A stretch of 30,295 nt of DNA, from NCBI GenBank assembly GCA_964472175.1, contig CAYYJF010000022.1, positions 1-30,295 of the forward strand. Reading direction: 5' to 3'. Origin of the DNA: UBA8389 sp964472175 (lineage in GTDB: Bacteria > Bacteroidota > Bacteroidia > Bacteroidales > UBA1402). Below are positions 16,962 through 23,872 of this stretch, in pieces. The translations under genes were made by a program, and so were the position numbers. The first letter of the stretch is position 1. Every line of letters begins with the position of its first letter. Below the pieces are notes generated by a model, which saw only the letters and a list, made by a program, of their open reading frames with translations, was not told the origin of the DNA and searched no databases.

Positions 16962-18524
16962 TTATTCTGATTTTTCAGGACCCTTTTTGATTTGTTTGAT
17001 TAATATCCCCAACTCTGCGATGAGCAAGGTGGTAAACAGAACGGCAAAGATAAAGAACGTGGTTTTTACATTGCCCGGATCCAATTTGGACACAGCAGCA
17101 CTTGTGGGCATAATGTCTTGAATAACCCAAGGTTGCCTGCCAACTTCAGCAACAATCCAACCGCATTCCGATGCTATCCAGGCCATAGGGATGGCTAAAA
17201 CCCCCAACCACATCATCCACCATTTTCGATGGAACAAATCTTTTTTTACCAAAAGCCAGCTGGAAGCAAAGAATGCGATGAAATAAAATCCAAGCATGAC
17301 CATCAAATGAAAGGTATAAAAAGTAAGTGGTACATTGGGAATGACCGCTTCTTTTTCTTTGATAAATCCATAACCAAAGTGTTGGTAATGAGTTTCAAGC
17401 ACAGATCGATGCACTTTGGACAAGCTGTCTTGCCCAGATTCGTGGGCTTTTCTGAAATCGGCCAATGCCTGAAGCGCAATGGTTCCTTTTTCCATTCTTG
17501 CTTCAATAGAAAGTGCCGTGTCTTTTGAACCGGATTTGCTAAATGGAACATAGCCGCCCTCCATTAAATCTTGAACACCAGGGACAAAGCTCTCGGCCTT
17601 TCTGTTGGACATGAATGACAGTAAACCAGGTATTTCAATTTTAAATAGAAAAGGATTGATGGAGTCGTTGTAGGTCTCTTTTTTGGGATTCAACACGCCA
17701 AAAACGATTAAACCGGCGTTTTCATTTCCCTGATACAAGCCTTCCATGGCTGCCAGCTTCATGGGCTGTTTTTGAGCAACTTGATAGGCTGAACCATCAC
17801 CGGTGAATGCCGCCAACAATGCCCCCAGTAGCCCAAAAGCCGATGCAATACGAATGCTTTTTTTAGCCAAACCCAATTCCCTTTTTTTGAGTAAAAACCA
17901 GGAACTGACACCTACGACAAAGGCTGAACCGACAATCCAACTGGAGGTAACAGTATGAAAAAATTTATTGATGGCAACCGGTGAAAGCAAAACGGCCCAG
18001 AAATCTGCCATCTCGTTTCTAACCGTTTCCGGGTTGAAATGCATGCCATCGGGAAATTGCATCCATGCATTGGCCACCAAAATCCACAATGCGGAAAGCG
18101 TTGCTCCAATCACTGTGAGCCAGGTAGAGGCCAAGTGGAAACCTTTGCTCACCTTGTTCCAGCCAAAGAACATGACTGCGATAAATGTGGATTCCATAAA
18201 AAATGCCATGATGCCTTCAATGGCCAGGGGAGCACCAAAAATGTCACCCACAAACCAACTGTAGTTTGACCAGTTGGTACCGAATTCAAATTCCAGAATG
18301 ATACCTGTGGCTACACCAATCGCAAAATTGACCCCAAACAATTTCATCCAAAACTGGGTGATTCTTTTCCATTCCGGATTTCCGGTTCGGTAATAAATCG
18401 TTTCCATGACAGACATGATGACACCCAGTCCAAGCGTCATTGGAACAAACAGCCAATGATACATCGCGGTCAACGCAAATTGCGCTCTTGACCAATCAAC
18501 CAAAGTCCAATCTGCTAGTTCCAT
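16962..18524 (-). CDS. cydA: Cytochrome bd quinol oxidase subunit I
   Basis: 520 residues. Expected haem ligands are present: His23 (MYHWLF), His190 (NKFFHTVTSSW) and Met408 (YTFHLMVMLG), the last with His at the position equivalent to E. coli Arg391. Proton-path acids Glu103 and Glu111 are present (AIEGIMAFFMEST), and the Q-loop residues equivalent to E. coli Lys252/Glu257 are Lys256 and Glu261 (KLAAMEGLY). GRQPWVIQ is conserved. The protein carries haems b558, b595 and d and the quinol site. It is 3 bp after DUF4492 and 17 bp before cydB. This gene set is the usual Bacteroidota cyd arrangement, except for the two kinases directly upstream. Confidence 0.97.
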   Translation of the reverse strand: MELADWTLVDWSRAQFALTAMYHWLFVPMTLGLGVIMSVMETIYYRTGNPEWKRITQFWMKLFGVNFAIGVATGIILEFEFGTNWSNYSWFVGDIFGAPLAIEGIMAFFMESTFIAVMFFGWNKVSKGFHLASTWLTVIGATLSALWILVANAWMQFPDGMHFNPETVRNEMADFWAVLLSPVAINKFFHTVTSSWIVGSAFVVGVSSWFLLKKRELGLAKKSIRIASAFGLLGALLAAFTGDGSAYQVAQKQPMKLAAMEGLYQGNENAGLIVFGVLNPKKETYNDSINPFLFKIEIPGLLSFMSNRKAESFVPGVQDLMEGGYVPFSKSGSKDTALSIEARMEKGTIALQALADFRKAHESGQDSLSKVHRSVLETHYQHFGYGFIKEKEAVIPNVPLTFYTFHLMVMLGFYFIAFFASSWLLVKKDLFHRKWWMMWLGVLAIPMAWIASECGWIVAEVGRQPWVIQDIMPTSAAVSKLDPGNVKTTFFIFAVLFTTLLIAELGILIKQIKKGPEKSE

Positions 18525-18527
18525 GCG

Positions 18528-18752
18528 CTATTTGTTATTTTGAGTCCGTTCAAACAATTCATTTCCAACGTATCCACTTTTTTCTTTTTCGGTAGAAAAC
18601 CGATTCAGAAAATTTGGGAAAAAGAAAGGTTTTAAAATAAGGAACATGATGCAAAGCTTGATGATGATAATCACCCAAAGCGTTTTGCCCAATCGCATAT
18701 TTTTAAAACCTTCTAAATAAAAACGATAGATGGAAGCAAATCCATGTTTCAT
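18528..18752 (-). CDS. DUF4492 small membrane protein of the cyd operon
   Basis: 74 residues with one membrane segment (about 24-48, TLWVIIIIKLCIMFLILKPFFFPNFL). The N-terminal pattern FASIYRFYLEGFKNMRLGKTLW is characteristic of DUF4492, a Bacteroidota and Campylobacterota family usually encoded directly before cydA. It is 3 bp from cydA and its ATG is 1 bp after the stop of the receiver-kinase. By analogy with CydX it may assist bd oxidase assembly or stability, but I know of no direct proof. Confidence 0.88.
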   Translation of the reverse strand: MKHGFASIYRFYLEGFKNMRLGKTLWVIIIIKLCIMFLILKPFFFPNFLNRFSTEKEKSGYVGNELFERTQNNK

Positions 18753-18753
18753 G

Positions 18754-19944
18754 TTACTGATCCATATTGTTTTTTAATGGCAATCTAAGAATGATTTCGG
18801 TACCTTCATCTACGCGTGATTCAACCTCGATGGTTCCATGGTTCTTTTCGATAAACTCTTTGCAAAGAATGAGTCCCAATCCTGTGCCTTCTTCCAAATT
18901 GGTGCCGTAGGTTTTGTATGTCTCATTTACTTTGAACAATTTGTCCACATTCTCCTGACTCATGCCTATGCCTGTGTCTTTGACCGAGATCAAAGCCATC
19001 TGATCGTCTTTGACGAGTTTGATGCGAATCTTTCCACCTGATTTGGTGTATTTGACTGCATTTGACACCAGGTTTCGTATGACTGTTGACACCATATTCT
19101 GATCGGCAATAACCTTGATGGTATCGTCTGTTTGCAAACTCATGCTGATGTTTTTTTGCTCGGCCAGTCTTTTTTGAACACCGATTTCATCCTGTAGCAA
19201 AATAGTCAGCATCAATTCTTCCGGATTGTATGATATCAGGCCTGTTTGTACACGTGCCCAATCCAGCAGGTTTTGCAACAATTTGTAGGTGTTCTCAGAT
19301 ACCTGTTTGATGGCCGAAATGATTTTGATTTTTTCATCGTCAGCAAAGGTGTCGAAGTCGGTTAACAAAATGTTTGAATACCCCAACAGTCCATTAAATG
19401 AATTCTTTAAATCGTGTGCGATGATGGAGAAAAACTTGTCTTTGGTGGCATTGGCTTTTTCCAAATCGGCAGTTCGTTCGGCAACCAATTTTTCCAAATT
19501 GTCATTGATTTCCTGCAACTCGATGTTCTTCTGTCGAATTTCAAGTTCTTGCAAGAAACTTCGGATGGCTTCTCTGACCGTTAAAATCAAGTCGTCTCTG
19601 TCCCAGGGTTTTGGGATGTAGCGATAAAGGTTTGCATTATTTATGGCATTGGCAATACCATCCAGATTGGCATGACCAGTCAACAAAATTTTTAGAATGT
19701 TCGGATTTTTGTCGTGAATTTTTATCAGGAATTCATCGCCCCGCATGTTTGGCATTAAATAATCGGAAATAACGACTGGCACTTCATAGCCATCCTCGAT
19801 GAGTTCGTCGTAAATTTCCAAAGCCTCTTCGCCTGTTGTCGAGGTTTCAATTAAAAACTGATTCTCAAAAAATGGACCCAATTGGTCTTTCAGCGCTTCT
19901 AAAATGATGTCTTCGTCATCGACACAAATAATTGCTTTTTTCAT
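18754..19944 (-). CDS. Receiver-first histidine kinase (REC-HisKA-HATPase)
   Basis: I chose the ATG at 19944 (MKKAIICVDDED), 4 bp after the upstream kinase's stop; a longer frame to 20001 would overlap that gene and adds nothing domain-like. 396 residues, no membrane segment. The receiver (1-~125) has acidic DDED, phospho-acceptor Asp61 in VVISDYLMP, Thr in LLTGHAN and Lys in YIPKPWD, the RpfG-like form. A coiled coil (about 130-165) leads to HisKA with His177 in IIAHDLKNSFNG, N-box VSNAVKYT, DTGIGM and GTGLGL. The receiver is likely phosphorylated by the neighbouring PAS-PAS kinase and then controls this kinase core. No DNA-binding output is present. The 1-bp gap to DUF4492 ties it to the cyd operon. 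Confidence 0.93.
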   Translation of the reverse strand: MKKAIICVDDEDIILEALKDQLGPFFENQFLIETSTTGEEALEIYDELIEDGYEVPVVISDYLMPNMRGDEFLIKIHDKNPNILKILLTGHANLDGIANAINNANLYRYIPKPWDRDDLILTVREAIRSFLQELEIRQKNIELQEINDNLEKLVAERTADLEKANATKDKFFSIIAHDLKNSFNGLLGYSNILLTDFDTFADDEKIKIISAIKQVSENTYKLLQNLLDWARVQTGLISYNPEELMLTILLQDEIGVQKRLAEQKNISMSLQTDDTIKVIADQNMVSTVIRNLVSNAVKYTKSGGKIRIKLVKDDQMALISVKDTGIGMSQENVDKLFKVNETYKTYGTNLEEGTGLGLILCKEFIEKNHGTIEVESRVDEGTEIILRLPLKNNMDQ

Positions 19945-19948
19945 CTCG

Positions 19949-21799
19949 TTATAGCTGTAAAATTGAACTTGACTGATCTTGATTGATGGGGATACCGACA
20001 ATGAAGGTGGTGCCTACCCCTGGTTCTGTTTCAAAACGGATGTGACCGTGGTGATTCTCAATGATTTGATTGACAATATCTAAGCCCATTCCGGTGCCTA
20101 CGCCCACGTCTTTGGTGGTGAAATATGGTTCGAAAATACGGGTAGCCACATCGGGTGTCATTCCGCATCCATTGTCCTTGATTGAGACCTCCACTTCTTC
20201 CGTATCGTTTAAATATACAGAGATTTCCAATTTGGCACTGCCATCATCTTTCATGGATTGTATGGCATTGGTGATGATGTTGGTCCAAATTTGGCAAATT
20301 TCATCCTGATGACAAAATATGGGAGGTACTGAATCGTAGTTGGTCACAACTTCCACTTTCCCATGTTTCAACATGTTGGCAGTCAGGATTAAGACTGTAT
20401 CCAATGTCTCAGGTATATTGGTAGATTCCTGAGCGCCAGAGCTGTTTTTGTGGATGTAACTTTTTAGCGCTTTCACCACTTTTGATGCCTTTTCTACCGA
20501 AATAAAAATGTTTGAGGCATTTCTTTTCAAAGAAAACAGCACCTTTAGCATTTGAAGCAGGTTCTGCGCATGTGGGAGTCTTAAAAGGTCCAACAATTCT
20601 TCGTTGCTGTGTTTGATGCTTAAACCAACCACTGTATCGGCTATGAATGAACCGTTTTCAATTTGATGGGTTTCAAAAAGTGAGGTTAATTCTCGTTTTC
20701 GTTGTCTTTCTTCTTTTGAAAAAACAGACATTTCTCTGGCATCGGTTTCGTTAATCAGCTTGAACAGCCAGTTGATTTCATCGTTGGTCGCATGACTGAT
20801 AAGCCAGGGTAAATCGATGTTGATTTTTTCAACGACCTCATTGATGTTGGAAGAACTAGCTTTGATGGCACCCAGAGGGGTGTTGATTTCGTGTGCAATG
20901 CCACCGATGAGATTTCCCAAAGCGGCCATTTTTTCTGCAAAAACCAGCTTGTTTTGGGTTCGGTTTAGTTCTTCCAAAGTCTCTTCCAGTCGTTTGTTTT
21001 TATTGGACAACTCTTCGTATGCCTGATTGAGCTTGCGTTCAGCCCTTTTGATTTCAGTAATGTCTCTGGTGATGCCGTAAGTGCCGACGATTTCTCCATG
21101 AATGTTCCGAAGCGGGGCTTTGATGGTTTGTCCCCAGGTTTCTCCGCTTTGTTTTAAAGTGGTCATTTCTTCCTTAACCAGTGTTTTCCCGGTTTCAATG
21201 ATCCTCAATTCGTCTTCCCTGGCTTCTTTGGCATGGGCATCATCAAAAAAATCTCCGTCCACTTTGCCTTGTACTTCATCCTGATGTGTGCAACCCAGAC
21301 TTTGAACGTGATAGTTGCTATTCAAAATGAACCGGCTATCCTTGTCTTTAAAATAGATGCTGAGCGGAATCTCGTTCAAAATGGTTTCCATATAAAACAG
21401 CATGTTGCTTTTTGCTTCTTCATGCTGGATTCTATCGGTGACATCTTCAATGCGTTTCAAGACAAATTCAGGTTGATTGTACTGGTCCCTGAACAGGATG
21501 GCATTGACCTCTACATCAATGACACGTTTGTCTTTGGTGAGTCGGCTGGACAAAAATTTGATGTCTGATTTTGTGCCATGAATCAACTGATCGATAAATC
21601 CCAATTCCCGTTTATACGCTTCATCATTCACATACAAGGTGAAATCGCGGTTTCTTATTTCGTCATCGGAGTATCCGATCAACTTTGCGTATGCCTCATT
21701 GAAACGAATAATCTTACCTTCCAGGCTGACGATCAGGCTGCAAGTCGAAGAATTTTTCAGAAGCAAATGATATATCGTGCTAAATTCGTGTTCGTTCAC
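19949..21799 (-). CDS. Cytosolic PAS-PAS histidine kinase with an extended dimerisation domain
   Basis: 616 residues from a GTG start at 21799; a stop codon lies in frame three codons upstream and no ATG occurs before residue ~130, so the GTG is required. No membrane segment. Two PAS domains (about 5-125 and 130-250) are followed by a coiled coil (about 250-295). The phospho-acceptor is His303 in IGGIAHEINTPLGA. Asn511 marks the N-box (NIITNAIQSM), followed by DNGCGM and GTGMGLDIV. The 208 residues between His303 and Asn511 are nearly double the 119 seen in the window's 7TM kinase, so an extra helical block of about 90-100 residues is inserted. It is the first gene of the cyd unit, so redox or oxygen sensing through a PAS cofactor is plausible but unproven. 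Confidence 0.92.
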   Translation of the reverse strand: MNEHEFSTIYHLLLKNSSTCSLIVSLEGKIIRFNEAYAKLIGYSDDEIRNRDFTLYVNDEAYKRELGFIDQLIHGTKSDIKFLSSRLTKDKRVIDVEVNAILFRDQYNQPEFVLKRIEDVTDRIQHEEAKSNMLFYMETILNEIPLSIYFKDKDSRFILNSNYHVQSLGCTHQDEVQGKVDGDFFDDAHAKEAREDELRIIETGKTLVKEEMTTLKQSGETWGQTIKAPLRNIHGEIVGTYGITRDITEIKRAERKLNQAYEELSNKNKRLEETLEELNRTQNKLVFAEKMAALGNLIGGIAHEINTPLGAIKASSSNINEVVEKINIDLPWLISHATNDEINWLFKLINETDAREMSVFSKEERQRKRELTSLFETHQIENGSFIADTVVGLSIKHSNEELLDLLRLPHAQNLLQMLKVLFSLKRNASNIFISVEKASKVVKALKSYIHKNSSGAQESTNIPETLDTVLILTANMLKHGKVEVVTNYDSVPPIFCHQDEICQIWTNIITNAIQSMKDDGSAKLEISVYLNDTEEVEVSIKDNGCGMTPDVATRIFEPYFTTKDVGVGTGMGLDIVNQIIENHHGHIRFETEPGVGTTFIVGIPINQDQSSSILQL

Positions 21800-21828
21800 T
21801 GTGATTTAGGTTATGGCATTTCGAATCA

Positions 21829-21836
21829 CGAAGGTA
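21829..21836 (-). promoter_or_regulatory. Candidate -7 element for the kinase-cyd operon
   Basis: On the minus strand TACCTTCG differs from the Bacteroidota -7 consensus TAnnTTTG by one base. It would place transcription start roughly 20-25 bp before the GTG of the PAS-PAS kinase. No clear TTTG -33 element is visible. Confidence 0.35.
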
Positions 21837-21858
21837 CATTTTAATCTTTAAACCACCA

Positions 21859-21879
21859 TTAAAAGTTGTTTAAAAGTTG
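21859..21879. repeat. Two phased direct repeats TTAAAAGTTG in the divergent intergenic region
   Basis: TTAAAAGTTG occurs at 21859-21868 and again at 21870-21879, an 11-bp period (about one helical turn). They lie between the minus-strand kinase-cyd operon and the plus-strand rlpA-pab operon, upstream of both candidate promoters. Phased 10-bp repeats are typical of response-regulator dimer sites, but the AT-rich content makes chance possible. Confidence 0.55.
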
Positions 21880-21900
21880 CTAATAATCTGGGAAATGTGT

Positions 21901-21908
21901 CATCTTTG
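21901..21908 (+). promoter_or_regulatory. Candidate promoter of the rlpA-pab operon
   Basis: CATCTTTG differs from TAnnTTTG by one base, with a TTG 21 bp upstream in the -33 position (within GTTGC at about 21876-21880). The predicted start of transcription would be about 15 bp before the rlpA ATG. Confidence 0.4.
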
Positions 21909-21928
21909 CATTCAGATTACTGTGTTGA

Positions 21929-22429
21929 ATGATTATGGATTACTTTAAACTGGCGGTCCTTTTTTGTTTTTTGATGTTGTTTGTAATGCGTTTGACCGCT
22001 ATTGAACAAGCCGTTCCAGATACCACAAAACCATTTATGGTCGTGGATAGAATATACGGTGCAGCGACTTTTTATGCCAATCGTTTTCAAGGTTGCCGAA
22101 CCATGAGCGGAGAAAAATTGGATCAAAATCTTTATACTTGTGCAACGCCAAATTTGCCCTTCCAAACCTGGGTGCGTGTGACCAATTTAAAAAACAACAA
22201 GTCTGTGCTGGTGCGTGCCAACGATCGTTTTGTAAAGCGGGGTGATCATGTGGTGGATTTGACGCGGGTAGCTGCCAAAGACATTGGTTTGCTTAGCCTT
22301 GGAAGAGTTCAGGTGCTGGTTGAAGTGCTGTCGGACGAAGCCATTTTTATTCGAATTCCAGAAAGTCCCATCGAACCATTTTCGGATATGGTTGCGCCAA
22401 CACTGACAGTTCCATGGATCAACAAGTAA
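21929..22429 (+). CDS. rlpA: RlpA-like double-psi beta-barrel protein
   Basis: 166 residues; ATG at 21929 or the in-frame ATG at 21935. A hydrophobic export signal (about 6-24) is followed by one double-psi beta-barrel domain (about 38-135): YGAATFYANRFQGCRTMSGEKL, then LPFQTWVRVTNLKNNKSVLVRANDR, then HVVDLTRVAAKDIG. RlpA proteins bind or cleave glycan strands lacking stem peptides at the septum. Here the usual TAAH motif reads TCATP, so the catalytic His is absent, and the usual NDRGP reads NDRFV. The Asp of NDR is kept. There is no SPOR domain. It may be a non-catalytic relative. Its end overlaps pabB by 16 bp, so the two are translationally linked. Confidence 0.82.
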   Translation: MIMDYFKLAVLFCFLMLFVMRLTAIEQAVPDTTKPFMVVDRIYGAATFYANRFQGCRTMSGEKLDQNLYTCATPNLPFQTWVRVTNLKNNKSVLVRANDRFVKRGDHVVDLTRVAAKDIGLLSLGRVQVLVEVLSDEAIFIRIPESPIEPFSDMVAPTLTVPWINK

Positions 22430-23418
22430 TCAGTGCGGTCACAAGAAAAATGAATGATTTGGGCGCAAAAAAAATCCCATTTTTTTTCATTTTTGATTAT
22501 GAACTGAATGAACCTCAAGTATATTTGCTTGATGAAGTTCAGGATGCCGGGTTTTATTTCAGGTTTCCTGAAGACAGTCCGGTTGCATCTGTGCAGTCTT
22601 CGCCACCATCTGAAGTTGAACCGCTCATACAAGCGTTCGAAATGCAGTGCGAAGGGTATGACTTCAACCAATATCGGTGTCAATTTGATCAAATTGTATC
22701 GCAGATCAAAGCCGGTAACAGTTTCTTGATCAACCTGACCTGTAGTACGCCTGTTGTTCTGAATGCCACATTGAGAGATTTGTATCGCCGTGTTTCCTCA
22801 AAATACGTGTTGTTAAGTGAGGAAGGTTTTTTGGTTTTTACACCCGAAACGTTTGTTCGGATTCAGCATGGTGTCATTGCTTCCTGTCCAATGAAAGGGA
22901 CCATCGATGCCTCCCTTCCAAATGCAGCTTCGATGCTGTTGAACAATCCAAAGGAAGCCGCAGAACATGCCACCATTGTAGATTTAATCCGCAATGATTT
23001 AAGCACGGTTTCGCATCAGGTACAGGTTGAAAAATTCCGGTATTTGGATGAAATCCAGGCAGGCGAAAACAGACTCTTGCAAGCCAGTTCCCTCATTACA
23101 GGGCGTTTGCCTGAAAATTATAATGGTCGTATCGGCGATATTGTGTCGGCATTGCTTCCTGCAGGCTCCATTTGTGGGGCACCAAAGAAACGAACATTGG
23201 ATATCATTCGTTCGGTCGAAACCCACGAGCGGGGATTTTACACAGGTATTTTTGGTATCTTTGATGGTGAAAATTTAGACAGTGCGGTGATGATTCGTTT
23301 TTTAGAGCAAACGCCTCAGGGATTTGTTTACAAAAGTGGTGGAGGAATCACGGCATTTAGTGATGTGAACGATGAATATCAGGAATTGATGCAAAAAATT
23401 TATGTTCCGGTTTGTTGA
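22414..23418 (+). CDS. pabB: Aminodeoxychorismate synthase component I
   Basis: 334 residues, the short form lacking most of the N-terminal domain of the ~450-residue proteobacterial enzyme, as is normal in Bacteroidota. The chorismate-binding core is complete: Lys161 in PMKGT (the ADC-synthase Lys that forms the covalent intermediate), VDLIRNDLS, GSICGAPKKRT, RGFYTGIFG and a C-terminal SGGGIT. With a glutamine amidotransferase (not in the window) it makes 4-amino-4-deoxychorismate for folate. It overlaps rlpA by 16 bp and pabC by 17 bp. The PIKGT-type Lys separates it from anthranilate synthase TrpE, so the call is firm. Confidence 0.93.
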   Translation: MDQQVISAVTRKMNDLGAKKIPFFFIFDYELNEPQVYLLDEVQDAGFYFRFPEDSPVASVQSSPPSEVEPLIQAFEMQCEGYDFNQYRCQFDQIVSQIKAGNSFLINLTCSTPVVLNATLRDLYRRVSSKYVLLSEEGFLVFTPETFVRIQHGVIASCPMKGTIDASLPNAASMLLNNPKEAAEHATIVDLIRNDLSTVSHQVQVEKFRYLDEIQAGENRLLQASSLITGRLPENYNGRIGDIVSALLPAGSICGAPKKRTLDIIRSVETHERGFYTGIFGIFDGENLDSAVMIRFLEQTPQGFVYKSGGGITAFSDVNDEYQELMQKIYVPVC

Positions 23419-23772
23419 ATCCATACGTTTGGAAAATGGCCATTTGCAACATGTTAAATGGCACGAAAAAAGGTTGAATGAAACCCGTTCAACTTTTTTC
23501 CCGGGTTTGGATTTTCTACATTTGGACACTGTGATTGACATACCTGAATCGTTGAGTCATGGCCTCTATAAATGTCGTCTGGTGTACGATGACACGGTTT
23601 GCTCCATTGAATTTATCCCCTATATTCCCAAGACAATCAATGCTTTAAAGTTGGTGTGTTTGGATGAAATTAAGTATGATTTTAAGTTTGAAGACAGAAG
23701 TTGTTTGAACGAAGCGCTCCGTTTAAAAGGGGAGGCCGATGATGTGTTGATTGTCAAAAATGGATGTATCAC
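23402..23772 (+). CDS. pabC: Aminodeoxychorismate lyase (class IV aminotransferase fold), 3' end lost in gap
   Basis: The first 123 residues are visible from the ATG at 23402, which overlaps pabB by 17 bp. The motif FRFVESIRLENG at the start, HEKRLNETR, KCRLVYDD, then DFKFEDRSCLNEAL and ADDVLIVKNGCIT match the PLP-dependent fold-type IV family; the usual Lys in K-x-x-DR is in register (KFEDR). PabC releases pyruvate from aminodeoxychorismate to give p-aminobenzoate. Family members are about 190-210 residues in Bacteroidota, so about 70-80 residues lie in the gap. The apparent continuous frame into the sequence after the gap is an accident of the placeholder length. Confidence 0.88.
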
Positions 23773-23872
23773 NNNNNNNNNNNNNNNNNNNNNNNNNNNN
23801 NNNNNNNNNNNNNNNNNNNNNNNNNNNNNNNNNNNNNNNNNNNNNNNNNNNNNNNNNNNNNNNNNNNNNNNN
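23773..23872. other. Assembly gap of 100 N between pabC and the GH43-like gene
   Basis: Exactly 100 N. It hides the pabC 3' end and the start codon and most of the signal peptide of the next gene; at least ~250 bp are probably missing. Confidence 0.97.

Noticed and set aside
19945..20001. Longer start for the receiver-kinase
   Set aside because: It overlaps the end of the PAS-PAS kinase and adds 19 residues before the canonical start of a receiver domain.
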